Positions 1-9,964 of a DNA stretch of 64,000 nt are shown here, piece by piece. Positions within the stretch are counted from its first letter, which is position 1, and each line of letters starts with the position of its first letter. The notes beneath the pieces were generated by a model. It saw only the letters and a program-made list of their open reading frames with translations, did no database searches and was not told the origin of the DNA. The translations under genes were made by a program, and so were the position numbers. This stretch comes from Planctomycetes bacterium syqfu. Lineage in GTDB: Bacteria; Planctomycetota; Phycisphaerae; Phycisphaerales; Phycisphaeraceae. The stretch is from assembly GCA_020974905.1 (NCBI GenBank), contig CP087563.1, positions 5,766,001 to 5,830,000 of the forward strand, in the 5' to 3' direction.

Positions 1-2387
1 CTACCTCATGGAAAGACCATGCCTTCAAGATTGAATTGCTGGCAGACCCCAATGGCAAGTACAAAAAGCCCTCTGATTTTGATCCCAAAGTTCGGCTTGC
101 CTGGTGTGATAAAGGCTTGCTGGTGTATGTGACTGTTCAGGACGATCAGTTTGAAGAGGCTGAGAACAAACGCCGGATGTTTGAAGGTGACGCGATTGAG
201 TTATTCATTGGCACTAAGCGGGGCGAACACGATTATTACATGCTGGTTCTAGGTCCGGGGGTGACACCTCAATTCCCAGAGCTCCGTCACATATTCTTTG
301 ATGAGCGTGGGGGCGGTCCTGTCGTAGCTGAAATTCTTGATCCTTTGAAGCTTGAAGTAAAGCGTTCCAAGCTTGATAAGGGCTATGCCATTGAAGTATG
401 TCTGCCCTGGACGAATCTTCAGTTGCAACCTAAGTCTGATCTGAGTCTCGCGTTTCAAGTCTATGCCATGGACAAGGACCCGGGTGAGGATGTTTTCTGT
501 GCGACATGGTACCCAGCCAATGACACACATTTAAACCAAACCACATCCATGCATTTACTGAATCTGGCTGATCATGCCAGTTCCGATTCAAAGTCCGTGA
601 TTGCAGGTCGCTTTAATGAATTGAACATTGCTCTGGATGCCACATTGATTGGCAAAACGATCAAGGTGATCCGCGAGGGGGAAACGATCCATGAGGAAGC
701 CATCAAGCAAATCGATGGTCGTGGCAAGTTTACGGTGCGATTACCTATCCCACTCAACGGTGAAAAGATCGGCGATTTGAACGTCTACATTGATGGGCAA
801 TGGGTTGGATGCACCGAACGTGGCAAGCCAGAATCCATGCTCAAGTATGCAATGGACGAAGGGGAGTTGGATTTTTATCAATACGTTTTTAGTGGCGATC
901 AATTCCCCAAGGTCGAGTTTAAGCATCCGGATATTGTTCGCTCGCTTGTCGGTGAATATCAGGTTAAGCCTCATTTTTATGACAAGACTTTTAATGAAGT
1001 CACCGTTGCTGATCACCCAGGGAAATACGCTGCGGTCGTGGAGATTCAAACCCAGTTCGGTAGAACCACGCGACGATTTTTCAGTCTTTACCGCACAACG
1101 GATCAAGACAAAGTGCCCATGCTCAAATTGCCAGTTTGGTTGATGCCAAAAGTCAGCGAAATCGTTCTCCAGGATGGGCTGATGTTGGATTTGCCGGAAG
1201 TTGAGGGGGAGGCAGACCAGTACAGCGAGAATGATGCGGTCTTGCGCACCTATGCTCACGAACAACACAAGAAGCCAAGTGATACGGAACTGGACGATGC
1301 TCGTGTGGAGGACCAAGCATGGTGGGTTCACCAGAAGCGTGAAATTTACGGTCAATTCAGTGATCCCGTCCTGCCTTTACCCAAACGCTATGACACACAG
1401 GTTGGCAGAACCATCGAGCATGGTACACCAGAACAGGCGGGGATCAACCCGGATGCAATCAAACTCCTGGATGAAATCTGTGATCAGTGGGCCAAGTCCA
1501 ATGACGGGAAAGGGGCCACCATCTGTGTGGTCAGGCATGGCATCATTTTTTACTACAAGTCGCATGGCAAAACATTGGATGGCAAAGATATGAAGCCGGA
1601 GGTTCCTGGCCCGATGTACTCACTGACCAAGCTGATCACCGGCGTGATGTTGGGCATGTATGTCGATCAGGGACTAATCGATTTGGATGCTCCCATTGAC
1701 CGGACGATTCCCACGGTGCGCGGTATGGATGTCAATGTGCCTATGACCCATCGGATGTTGATGACGCATACCAGTGGATTGCAGGGGCACTATGGAGATG
1801 AATTCAGGGATCTGGAAGAGCGGATCGCCGAGGAATATGCCTATGACAAAGTGCCGGTTGACTTTAAATACTGTGGCTTGGGTTTTGCATTAACTGTCAA
1901 GGCTCTGGAACTGATTTCAGATGAGCCTTACCCGAACCTGTATCGGAAGCTGCTGTTCGATCCACTGGAGATAAATCACACCGTCTGCAAGAACTCACAC
2001 AATGGTGGGATCGGAATTGCCATCGACGTGGTCAAGGTTGGCCAGATGCTCCTGAATAAAGGGACCTATGGCCATTACCGTTTCATGTCTGAGCAAACGG
2101 TGAATGCGATCAAACCCAACCCACTGACACCCATTTTTGGTGATGAAACTGAAAAGATATGGGGGATTGGTTTTTGGGGACCGGGGTCACAACGAGCGTT
2201 TGAAGAAGGTGCGTATGGGCATGGTTCAGCCAACTCCTCATACATGCGTATTGATCCCAAACATGATTTGGTGATCGCAGTTTCAAGTTTGGAAAAACGA
2301 CAATATTTCAATGGGACACTTAGAAATAAATTTGTGGAAGCGATTCTGACCCACATCGTTGACGAAAGTGAGGTTGCGACCAAATAG
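1..2387 (+). CDS. Beta-lactamase-fold serine hydrolase with N-terminal carbohydrate-binding-like domain (5' end cut by window)
   Basis: The reading frame is open to the left edge, so the gene starts outside the window. The first ~160 visible residues resemble a CBM9/DOMON-like beta-sandwich (a stretch with LLVYVTVQDDQF and GDAIELFIG). The C-terminal ~320 residues are a class C beta-lactamase/esterase-type domain: SxxK as S-L-T-K in 'MYSLTKLI' (~1620), a downstream Tyr in 'FKYCGLG' and a C-terminal 'GHGSAN' in the KTG position. Such proteins are usually exported esterases or peptidases; the substrate cannot be told. The signal peptide, if present, is upstream. The middle ~350 residues match nothing I recognise. 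Domain calls are from motif recognition only. Confidence 0.75.
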   Translation, partial: TSWKDHAFKIELLADPNGKYKKPSDFDPKVRLAWCDKGLLVYVTVQDDQFEEAENKRRMFEGDAIELFIGTKRGEHDYYMLVLGPGVTPQFPELRHIFFDERGGGPVVAEILDPLKLEVKRSKLDKGYAIEVCLPWTNLQLQPKSDLSLAFQVYAMDKDPGEDVFCATWYPANDTHLNQTTSMHLLNLADHASSDSKSVIAGRFNELNIALDATLIGKTIKVIREGETIHEEAIKQIDGRGKFTVRLPIPLNGEKIGDLNVYIDGQWVGCTERGKPESMLKYAMDEGELDFYQYVFSGDQFPKVEFKHPDIVRSLVGEYQVKPHFYDKTFNEVTVADHPGKYAAVVEIQTQFGRTTRRFFSLYRTTDQDKVPMLKLPVWLMPKVSEIVLQDGLMLDLPEVEGEADQYSENDAVLRTYAHEQHKKPSDTELDDARVEDQAWWVHQKREIYGQFSDPVLPLPKRYDTQVGRTIEHGTPEQAGINPDAIKLLDEICDQWAKSNDGKGATICVVRHGIIFYYKSHGKTLDGKDMKPEVPGPMYSLTKLITGVMLGMYVDQGLIDLDAPIDRTIPTVRGMDVNVPMTHRMLMTHTSGLQGHYGDEFRDLEERIAEEYAYDKVPVDFKYCGLGFALTVKALELISDEPYPNLYRKLLFDPLEINHTVCKNSHNGGIGIAIDVVKVGQMLLNKGTYGHYRFMSEQTVNAIKPNPLTPIFGDETEKIWGIGFWGPGSQRAFEEGAYGHGSANSSYMRIDPKHDLVIAVSSLEKRQYFNGTLRNKFVEAILTHIVDESEVATK

Positions 2388-2446
2388 GATCACTTATTGT
2401 TTGAATGTACGAGTACGACCGGGACTTCCATTTTTAGGGGAAAACC

Positions 2447-4981
2447 ATGAAAACAAAACTGGCAACGTTTGGGCTGTGTGCAGCCATGTGCTTGGGTGGG
2501 CAAGTTTTTGCTGAAACCACATTGCGAATTTCGACTGCTGAAGGTAATGGAGCGGATACCACGATCAGTTCCGCATCACCAAGTGGTGACTTGGGCAAAG
2601 ATGAGAACCTCAGTCTTCAATATTCATTGCGGGATAACCAAAGTCAAAAAATCCTGCTGAAATTTGATACACGGCAATTAACGAATATGTCTGTCCAAAA
2701 GGCATTTTTGACTTTACAGCCGCTTTCGGGATACCACGGGACTTATGAGTTTAATGTCTTTGGTGTGCGCGAAAATTCAGGTCAAGAAAATGCTTTCAAT
2801 GAGCAGTGGACGGACAAAGGTAGCAAAGGCTTAACCTGGGAAACCGTCAGCGTTCACAACCCGCGACTTGGCGGTGGGTACTGGGAGACCAGGGAAGAGA
2901 AGAAGAAGGTGGAAGGTGGAGAGGTTGAGATTGAAACCATCATCGTCAATGCCGCAGGTGTCGACCCAGACCAAGTGACCTATCTGGGACGATTCAGCGT
3001 GCGGCCACGCAACAACCGTTGTCGGCTACTGGGTGACGATTTGGCCCGGTTTATCAATTCAGATAAAAACGGCTCTGTGACGCTGCTCATCACCCGCGCA
3101 ACGCCCAATCCTGCACCGATTACCTTTGCAAGCAGCGAAAACCCGTTCTTTGATCCGCCTCAGTTGCAGTTGACCGTGCAACCAAACTATGACGTCATGG
3201 CTCCGATTTCTTCACTTGTGACGTACCCGATCTCAATCAATGGTGCGGATACCACTATCGAACTTTTCCATATCAAGGCCAGTGTCAAAGCTTTCCGAAA
3301 TGGTTGGATTGATAGTTTGGAAGACATGGAGAAGATGGTTGCTTTCTTGAAGACCGATCAACCCGCTGACTCACAAGCAGCAGCAGCTCAAGCACTGGGC
3401 AATATGTTGTTGGCCGAGGCATCTTATTGTGCCATGGAATTGACAGATGAAGAGTGGCTTGATGTCATGAAAGAGTCGCTTCAGAACAATCCCAAACGTA
3501 GTGGTGATATTCTTTACGCGTTTATGATGCTGGCTTCATACCGTGTGGGACCTGACGTGACTCCTGAAAATCATCAGGTCAAACTCAAACCCTTTTTAGA
3601 ATTTGAACTCCCGGCAGCTGCTCGGAGTAATCTGATTGAATGGCTCGTTGACATCGAGGAACCTGCGAAATCCGGGAAGCCAGAAGATATGTTGGCACAT
3701 TACCGTCAGCATATTCCCAAAGCCTTTGGCATTCAGTCTGAACCTTACGTGTTGATTCAATATGTGGATGCACTTTCAAAGGTTGAAGGCGTCCCCGCAG
3801 CGACAGCGTTTCTGGATCAGTTGATGTCCATTCTCGCGGACGATTCCTTGGAACCGGCCGCAGCCTTGTTGCGAATCAGCAGCGAAGCTGAAACCTCTTC
3901 CAAGGATGCGTTGACCATCAAACTGGTTGAAGAGCAGCCCAACTCCAAGCTTGCCAGCGTGCTGATGCCGTACTATTTTGCTGCCAAGAATCGACAAGGC
4001 AAAATCAAAGAGGCATTTGATGCGGTAGGTGCCAGCAAGGCATTGGAGCAAGCCAAAACAGATGAACAGAAAGCTGATCTGGTTTATCAGACGATTGCAA
4101 AGATATCGGTATCCGAAAATCAATTGGAACGTTTTCCCCGTGAAAGTTTGGGGAATTTGAAACTTGGAGAAGTGATGACGCCGCTTGAAGCGTGCACAGC
4201 TTTGGCGGAATACCATTTTGATAAGGAAGAATACAAGCCTGCTGCGATTGCAGCTTTGTCTGCTGTCCGCAATATCCCCATCTCCATGCCGCGTCTGGAT
4301 GATTGGAACAAGAAGGTTACAGCGATCAGTGATTTTAAAGCAACTGACAACACGGATGAACTTAAGAGTGTTGCAGGCTTATTGATTGCACGTTGTTATG
4401 AAAAGATGGGCGAAGAACGTCAAAGTCGCAAGTGGTTACGTGTTGCCGAAAAAGCCGCGCCCGCGACGACTATCAAAGCCTATGTGCTTTATCAGCGTGC
4501 CAAGCAGGATGCAGAAGGTGGTCGTGTCTCACGCGTGGACAAATACCTTGATGAAGCTGCAACATTGTTCCCCAACAGTCCTGTGTTTGCCAAAATGGCT
4601 GATATTGCCAAGAAGACGGAGCCACAGGAATGGTCCGAGGTCGTGGTTGAGAAGAAGCTCCAGGAAGCTTTAAGCAAGGCCAAGAAGACCGAGGACGCCG
4701 CTGCCGCTGAAAAGGCATATCTTGAGGCCGCTGATCTGGCGGTTCGCATCGGTCATACCGAGGAAGCGATTTCAGCTTACCAGGCGCTGTGCGAGAAGAA
4801 CGAAAAGAGCGAACATGCACCAAGCTGCATGGCTAACTGTGTGTTCCTCTTGGAGCAGCAGAACCGTAAGGAAAGCACGAAACGTGCTGAGGCGATGCGC
4901 AAAACCATGGTTGAGAAGTTCGGCCAGGAAAAGGTTGATCAACTGATCGCCCAGGCATCCAAGATGTATTACGGTTCGTAA
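2447..4981 (+). CDS. Exported DNRLRE-like and TPR repeat protein
   Basis: 844 residues. A Sec signal peptide is clear (MKTKLATFGLCAAMCLGGQVFA, cleavage before ET). Residues ~25-245 look like a DNRLRE/CBM96-type beta-sandwich: 'KILLKFDTRQL' followed by 'FLTLQPLSG' is the usual pattern. From ~380 to the end the chain is alpha-helical with TPR-like helix pairs rich in Ala, Lys and Glu, ending in a predicted tetratricopeptide array. The ATG has a GGGGA ribosome site. It lies 60 bp after the hydrolase and 23 bp before another TPR protein, so these are probably co-transcribed. Likely a periplasmic scaffold or surface-binding protein; function unknown. Confidence 0.8.
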   Translation: MKTKLATFGLCAAMCLGGQVFAETTLRISTAEGNGADTTISSASPSGDLGKDENLSLQYSLRDNQSQKILLKFDTRQLTNMSVQKAFLTLQPLSGYHGTYEFNVFGVRENSGQENAFNEQWTDKGSKGLTWETVSVHNPRLGGGYWETREEKKKVEGGEVEIETIIVNAAGVDPDQVTYLGRFSVRPRNNRCRLLGDDLARFINSDKNGSVTLLITRATPNPAPITFASSENPFFDPPQLQLTVQPNYDVMAPISSLVTYPISINGADTTIELFHIKASVKAFRNGWIDSLEDMEKMVAFLKTDQPADSQAAAAQALGNMLLAEASYCAMELTDEEWLDVMKESLQNNPKRSGDILYAFMMLASYRVGPDVTPENHQVKLKPFLEFELPAAARSNLIEWLVDIEEPAKSGKPEDMLAHYRQHIPKAFGIQSEPYVLIQYVDALSKVEGVPAATAFLDQLMSILADDSLEPAAALLRISSEAETSSKDALTIKLVEEQPNSKLASVLMPYYFAAKNRQGKIKEAFDAVGASKALEQAKTDEQKADLVYQTIAKISVSENQLERFPRESLGNLKLGEVMTPLEACTALAEYHFDKEEYKPAAIAALSAVRNIPISMPRLDDWNKKVTAISDFKATDNTDELKSVAGLLIARCYEKMGEERQSRKWLRVAEKAAPATTIKAYVLYQRAKQDAEGGRVSRVDKYLDEAATLFPNSPVFAKMADIAKKTEPQEWSEVVVEKKLQEALSKAKKTEDAAAAEKAYLEAADLAVRIGHTEEAISAYQALCEKNEKSEHAPSCMANCVFLLEQQNRKESTKRAEAMRKTMVEKFGQEKVDQLIAQASKMYYGS

Positions 4982-5004
4982 ATGTCCATTAGAAGGTGTA
5001 CACC

Positions 5005-7398
5005 ATGATCGTTATTGAGCGATGTCAACGGTTGTTGTTGGTTTTTGTAGCTGTCATGCTCATGATGGTTTGTGGTGCGCACGCTGCCGATGAAGTGAAA
5101 GAGCAGAAGACACAGGAAATAATTGCTCAAGAAGCCAATCATAATGATCAGCCTAAAAGCGATCAGAAGGCTTCAAAGTCACCAGTCACCCCAATCGCTT
5201 CGGATTCTGCGCCTGAAAATGCGCAGGATCCGGAGCAGGTGACGGTTGACAAGCCTGGGTACAACGATGATTTCTGGAAAAGCTTTGACGAGAAGCAGAA
5301 GAACGCAAAAGACAAATCAAATAATTACACCTTCTGGAAAAATATAAAACCCCCATCCAAGCCAGCCGCCAAGCTCAGTGAGGATAAGACGACAGTCAGC
5401 AAGCCCCAACCAAAGGGCCAAGCAGGATTTTGGGATCAAATCCAAACTGCTAATCCGACAGAGGATGGTAAAGGAGATGGGGAGAAACAGGCAACCAATC
5501 TTCCGCCTGATGGCAAGAATGTTGTTGGGGCGAATCAGGATTTTTGGAAAACGATCAAGACTGATAATCAAAACAACCAGACAACGGTATCGAAGACGGG
5601 GGACACGCAAGAAGTCACTGAAAAGAAAGAAGGGGACTTCTGGAGCAAGATCAAACCCGCGCCTGTTGTTAAGGAAATAGCTGTCAAACCCAAGGACCCC
5701 GCGACGATTACAGAGTTGATGCTTGAGGCCCAGTCATTATTCGATAAGAAAAAATACATAGAAGCGGAAGCGCTGTTTGACAACATTCTAACGAAGCAAA
5801 CCGATCTGCCTAATCACGTTAAAAAAGTGATTTATCAGTGGCAGTTTTTGGCATTGTTCCGCCAAGACCCACTACCATTGGAAAAAGCGGATGTGTTGAT
5901 CGATAAGATCGCTGCTGAGGAATTGCTGTCCATCGGTTCGTTATGGAACCTGTCATTTCGTTTCCTGCTGCGTCAGGTTTACTTTGCGGACTATCAGAAA
6001 AAGCGTCTGGTTTTTGAGGATGGACTCAAACGACTTTTGCCATTTTCTGACGATATCCAGATTGACGGTGAAACCTTTGGTGAAATCGACACGTTTTTAG
6101 CCTCGTCGGATCGTGATCGTGGTGTCGATTCACTTGATGTATTAAATACGCTGCTGGTTCTGACACCTAATATGCGTTCGCTGCGACAAGTCAACCAGAA
6201 ACGCATTGATTATATTAAGAATCAGAAGCGCAATGACGAATTGCTCCTTGCTGCCAAATTGCAATTAGCTCTATCGGTGTTGGCAAAGGACGAATTTTTA
6301 ACGGCATTGGATCAGTACGAAAGTGAAGATAAACTTCGTGTTCAATCAACTGCGGTAGCTGGGATGCAATCTGATGGCATTGATTCATCATTGCGAGTGC
6401 TGTCCCAGAAATATCTAAAAAATGAACCTCAAGACATGACACGGCGACGCAACATGCTGATGTTACTGGCCGGACAGTTTGAGCAGGCAAGAGACTTGGC
6501 GATCATTCGTTTTATGCAGACGGATTCAAAATACTCTCAGGATTGCTATGTTTGCTGTGCAGCCGCTCAGTACCTCTATCAAGGTGACTTGGCGAAGACA
6601 ATCAACTATTTGGATAGCATTCTGCTTCGACTGTATAACTTGCAAACACCAAGCCAGTCGCAGGCTTCAATGGCTGTGACGGATGGCAATCATCCCGAAT
6701 CATCTACCAAGACAGGTTTCTCATCGTATCTCCCAATTCAGCAGAAACAGATTATCCGAACCCTTGCACAGGAAACCAGTGAAAACAGGGCCTTCCTGTC
6801 AACCAGCATGATCACAAGAAAACGAGATGCAGATGCGATTGAGATGGCAGCCAGTGTCTTGCGATTATCGCACGAGATTCTTCAATCCGATGAATACTTA
6901 GAAAACCTGATCTCGACATTGCGATCATTGGATGATCATGAACGTTCGGTTGGAATCGTTAATGCTGTTTTGGAAAGAATTGAGGCTGCACCGGTTACCA
7001 GCCGACTCAAGTTTGCCAAGGCCACATTCCTCTACCAACACGGCCAAATCGAACAAACCTTATCCACGATTGAGCAAATCGATGCGTCAACACTTGAAGA
7101 TTGGCGTTCCGTTGACCGCGTCGCGTTGGGGCTTATCAAGACTGTTGTGCTCATTAAGTTCAGACGGCTAGACGATGCTGACAAGCAATTAGTGGAATTG
7201 GAAAGAATCACCGATGCTGACCTGGAACAACTGGCTCAAGTGTCCTTTTTGCGGGGGTGGATATGCTTGAACAAGAACGATACGCTGGGGGCCATGACGT
7301 TTTTTAAGAAAATCGTTGATAAGTTTGCGGGTAGTTCATATGCCAGCAAGGCACGCCAATTGATCCAACGTTTGGAAATTGCCCGTTTGGCTGGATGA
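5005..7398 (+). CDS. Exported TPR protein with five FW-x-x-I-K repeats
   Basis: Start taken as ATG 5005, which has AGAAGG 7-12 bases upstream; an in-frame GTG at 4996 sits on that Shine-Dalgarno and is less likely. Residues 1-28 form a signal peptide ending GAHAA. Residues ~30-230 are low-complexity and charged, and carry five copies of an FW motif (FWKSF, FWKNI, FWDQI, FWKTI, FWSKI) spaced 25-50 residues apart. From ~235 to the end the chain is helical with TPR-like pairs. The repeated aromatic motif in a disordered segment suggests several docking sites for one partner. No enzyme motif is visible; it probably assembles with the neighbouring TPR protein in the periplasm. Confidence 0.8.
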   Translation: MIVIERCQRLLLVFVAVMLMMVCGAHAADEVKEQKTQEIIAQEANHNDQPKSDQKASKSPVTPIASDSAPENAQDPEQVTVDKPGYNDDFWKSFDEKQKNAKDKSNNYTFWKNIKPPSKPAAKLSEDKTTVSKPQPKGQAGFWDQIQTANPTEDGKGDGEKQATNLPPDGKNVVGANQDFWKTIKTDNQNNQTTVSKTGDTQEVTEKKEGDFWSKIKPAPVVKEIAVKPKDPATITELMLEAQSLFDKKKYIEAEALFDNILTKQTDLPNHVKKVIYQWQFLALFRQDPLPLEKADVLIDKIAAEELLSIGSLWNLSFRFLLRQVYFADYQKKRLVFEDGLKRLLPFSDDIQIDGETFGEIDTFLASSDRDRGVDSLDVLNTLLVLTPNMRSLRQVNQKRIDYIKNQKRNDELLLAAKLQLALSVLAKDEFLTALDQYESEDKLRVQSTAVAGMQSDGIDSSLRVLSQKYLKNEPQDMTRRRNMLMLLAGQFEQARDLAIIRFMQTDSKYSQDCYVCCAAAQYLYQGDLAKTINYLDSILLRLYNLQTPSQSQASMAVTDGNHPESSTKTGFSSYLPIQQKQIIRTLAQETSENRAFLSTSMITRKRDADAIEMAASVLRLSHEILQSDEYLENLISTLRSLDDHERSVGIVNAVLERIEAAPVTSRLKFAKATFLYQHGQIEQTLSTIEQIDASTLEDWRSVDRVALGLIKTVVLIKFRRLDDADKQLVELERITDADLEQLAQVSFLRGWICLNKNDTLGAMTFFKKIVDKFAGSSYASKARQLIQRLEIARLAG

Positions 7399-7411
7399 GT
7401 AAGGGGAGTAC

Positions 7412-8605
7412 ATGTTAAGCCATTACTTAAAATCACACCACATTCACAAGGCAGTTTGTCTCACTGTCTTGTTATTCCTGGGGCAGGTCGTTGCTGCGGA
7501 AGAACAAGACAATGATGCCAAACGGATGCTCTTTTCCGCTGCCGAATCTGTGCAGCACGTACTCTCAATCTATGACAAGGATATTGAGGTCTTCGCTGCC
7601 ATTGAAGCGTTGGATGCTTCAAAACAAAATGCGGATGAGAAACTTTCTGATCGGGTTGTAAAGGTGATTGCAGAGAATGGCTTGAAGGCAAAGATTGTCT
7701 CTGGCCTAACCATCACCAGCATCCGGCAATTGCATTTCCCAGTCATTCTGATGGTTCAGCCTGCGATTGAGGTACCCGAGAAAAACCATTTCGTGGTCCT
7801 CGAATCAGTTAAGAATGATGAGTTGACGATCTTTGCAGGCTCGGGCCAACGGATCAAGCTGCCATTGTTTAGCCTGTCGCAATTATGGAATGGTGATGCG
7901 ATTCTGCTTGCACCAGATGCCACCGGGATTCAGGTGCCAAGCTCCAATGCCAGTAACATCAGATTCTGGATATGGCTTGTTGTGATCCTTGGAATTGGGA
8001 TGCTAGTGATTGGCTTTATCAAAAAGGATCGATCATCTAACAAAACCACAAAGCGTTTACCTAAACTCGTGTTTCAATCAATTGCTGTGATTTTATTTGT
8101 CCTAGCTGCGGTGATACTCAATCATGTCATTTTTCACGATCAGTCTCTTGATGATGCTGTTGCACAAAGAGCCTATGCCAGCAATGTACTGGTTGACTTC
8201 CGCAACGAGCATGATTTGGTGAGTCCGATTGAAGTAACGGATCTTGAAGCAGAAGCATTGAAAAAGAAAATTGCTGACCACGAGGATTTGTTGTTCATCG
8301 ATGCCAGAACGGATGGCCAGTATGAAAAGAGCCACATTGAAGGCTCGATTCTGATGGATCACTTTGATGCTGCAACCGCACGACTCAAACTTGCTGGGAT
8401 ACCCAAAGACACCGCAATCGTTGTTTATTGTGCCAGCATCACCTGCGGACGAGGCAGGGCGTGTTCGGGTGTGTTAGCAAAATCAGGATTTACTCACGTG
8501 ATGCACTTTCCACCAGGTTGGGCCGAACTACAACATTGGAAAGAACTCAAGTGTGTTTATGACACAAAAGAACCTTTTGGGAACCGGAAGGTGGAACTCA
8601 AGTGA
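7412..8605 (+). CDS. Membrane protein: C39-peptidase-like domain (dead) plus rhodanese domain
   Basis: 397 residues. A signal peptide (ends VVAAE) is followed by a C39-like domain (~35-175): the helix 'AAESVQHVLSIYDKD' sits where C39 peptidases have the catalytic Cys, here replaced, while the His-containing strand 'NHFVVLES' is kept. Two membrane segments follow (~188-208 and ~222-245). The C-terminal ~130 residues are a rhodanese: 'LLFIDARTDGQYEKSHIEGS' and the active-site loop 'YCASITCGRG' with a candidate catalytic Cys. The last codon overlaps the next gene (MauE/DoxX) by 4 bases. The pairing with MauE/DoxX suggests thiol or sulfur redox chemistry at the envelope; this is inference. Confidence 0.75.
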   Translation: MLSHYLKSHHIHKAVCLTVLLFLGQVVAAEEQDNDAKRMLFSAAESVQHVLSIYDKDIEVFAAIEALDASKQNADEKLSDRVVKVIAENGLKAKIVSGLTITSIRQLHFPVILMVQPAIEVPEKNHFVVLESVKNDELTIFAGSGQRIKLPLFSLSQLWNGDAILLAPDATGIQVPSSNASNIRFWIWLVVILGIGMLVIGFIKKDRSSNKTTKRLPKLVFQSIAVILFVLAAVILNHVIFHDQSLDDAVAQRAYASNVLVDFRNEHDLVSPIEVTDLEAEALKKKIADHEDLLFIDARTDGQYEKSHIEGSILMDHFDAATARLKLAGIPKDTAIVVYCASITCGRGRACSGVLAKSGFTHVMHFPPGWAELQHWKELKCVYDTKEPFGNRKVELK

Positions 8606-9066
8606 AAATCATTGGACTACTTGCAAGACTGATTTTAGGTGTCGCGTTCTGCTGGAGCGCAGTTAGCAAGATTGCTGACCCCGGACATTTTTTTGCTAAT
8701 GTGATGGAATATGGTTTGGTGACGCCAAGCTTCGCCAAGATGATCGCAATCTCATTGCCATGGTTTGAACTTGTTTTAGGCTTACTGTTGCTGGGACGGA
8801 TTTGTCTGTTGGGTTCGTTTTTCCTGTCCACAGCCTTGTTGTTGATGTTCACGGTATTGCAGACCTATGCCATGTTGACCGGCTTGGAGATTTCCTGCGG
8901 ATGTTTCAGCGTGGGCGGTGATGCGGACGTGATCAGTGGATTGACCGTGGGACGAGCGGCGATTTTGGCCATCATTGCAATCATTGGTTTGGGGATTGAG
9001 ATGAAGGTCACGCGCCCCAAGCCGAGTGAAGAGCATACACAAACAGCTAATCCGATTCTGACGTGA
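8602..9066 (+). CDS. MauE/DoxX family integral membrane protein
   Basis: 154 residues with four predicted membrane helices, starting 'LLARLILGVAFCWSAVSKIADP', the usual opening of the MauE/DoxX fold. A 'CGCF' motif sits in the third loop (~103-106), as in MauE-like quinone- or thiol-redox membrane proteins. The start ATG overlaps the stop of the rhodanese gene (ATGA type), so the two are translationally coupled. Family members work in disulfide formation or as small electron-transfer subunits; which of these applies here cannot be decided from the sequence. Confidence 0.8.
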   Translation: MKIIGLLARLILGVAFCWSAVSKIADPGHFFANVMEYGLVTPSFAKMIAISLPWFELVLGLLLLGRICLLGSFFLSTALLLMFTVLQTYAMLTGLEISCGCFSVGGDADVISGLTVGRAAILAIIAIIGLGIEMKVTRPKPSEEHTQTANPILT

Positions 9067-9099
9067 TTGGGTTTTTATAAGTAAATCAATTTTTAATGA

Positions 9100-9128
9100 G
9101 TGTCTTCCGATTTTGCGCCTTATATAAT
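9100..9128 (+). promoter_or_regulatory. Candidate sigma-70-type promoter for the gene at 9151
   Basis: TATAAT at 9123-9128 lies 22 bases before the ATG of the next gene in an AT-rich gap. The -35 region is weak (around GTCTTCC, 9102-9108), so the call rests on the -10 element and position. Confidence 0.4.
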
Positions 9129-9150
9129 AGATGGTGAAATCAGGTGACTC

Positions 9151-9495
9151 ATGAAAAAATCTAACCGAATCCCCAAAGATGATCAGTTCTCTGAGGGCGA
9201 CATACGCCGCACATTAACCAACATATTTCATGTGTCCTGCGGAACGATTCCTCCTTTCCTGTGGGTTGCGGCTATTGAAAGATTCATTGACGAGGAGGGG
9301 ATCGAAAAGACAGCACGAGAGGCTGTGCGTTCATTTAATGAGGGCGTGGAATCAATTGGTCAGTTTGACGAAACAATCGATGAAGATGCATACGCACAAC
9401 GATTTATGGCCCAATCCTCAAACTCGTCTGGCGAATTAGCTGAAGCACTATTGAATGATCTTTTGCCGCGTGCCAAGAAATGGTCTGGCACTTAA
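9151..9495 (+). CDS. Hypothetical protein, 114 aa
   Basis: Soluble, acidic, helical protein with no signal peptide or membrane segment. The block 'GTIPPFLWVAAIERFIDEEG' suggests an all-helical fold. Good coding features: its own promoter-like element and a plausible AGGTG ribosome site. I do not recognise the family. It stands alone between the membrane-redox genes and a small basic protein near the prophage edge. Confidence 0.6.
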   Translation: MKKSNRIPKDDQFSEGDIRRTLTNIFHVSCGTIPPFLWVAAIERFIDEEGIEKTAREAVRSFNEGVESIGQFDETIDEDAYAQRFMAQSSNSSGELAEALLNDLLPRAKKWSGT

Positions 9496-9587
9496 TCCAA
9501 GGCAGAAGAACCATGATCGCATGCCATGGTTCAGCACTATCTGATCGCAAAAGGTAAAATGGCATCTTCAAGCAATGCCTGTGGATC

Positions 9588-9821
9588 GTGCCCATGCCCA
9601 AACCTAAGCGTAAACTCACAAAAGCCGAGAAAGCCCGACGTAAAAAACGTCGTGAAGAGACTATGATCATCTTCGTCAACGGCAAGCAGAAACGCGTTAA
9701 GCGACCGCCAACCATTGATGGGATGGATGCCGACGAATTTATCCGTCAAAATGCCGATCCGATGTGGCATCATCAGAACGAGATGTGGGAATGCATCGAT
9801 AAGGATAACGACGGGCTGTGA
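9588..9821 (+). CDS. Small basic hypothetical protein
   Basis: 77 codons from GTG 9588, or 75 from ATG 9594 (MPKPKRKLTKAEKARRKKRR). The N-terminus is strongly basic and looks nucleic-acid binding; the C-terminus is acidic with 'DEFIRQNADP'. No family recognised. It is the last host-like gene before the prophage; 9822-9964 holds no gene and no att repeat that I could match to the right end. Confidence 0.55.
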   Translation: MPMPKPKRKLTKAEKARRKKRREETMIIFVNGKQKRVKRPPTIDGMDADEFIRQNADPMWHHQNEMWECIDKDNDGL

Positions 9822-9964
9822 TTAACCACTGAATGATTTCATAAAAGCCAGGGTTGTATGTGCACTTATCAATTGACAGTGGAGTAACTCGAGTAAAACA
9901 TTGTAGTCAGACCATGGTATCAATTCCATAAGGGATCAGGCAATCGATCTTCAGGGAATGAATA

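Noticed and set aside
9822-9964. Possible left attachment site
   Set aside because: No match to the tRNA-Pro 3' end or to the recombinase-proximal sequence was found by eye.
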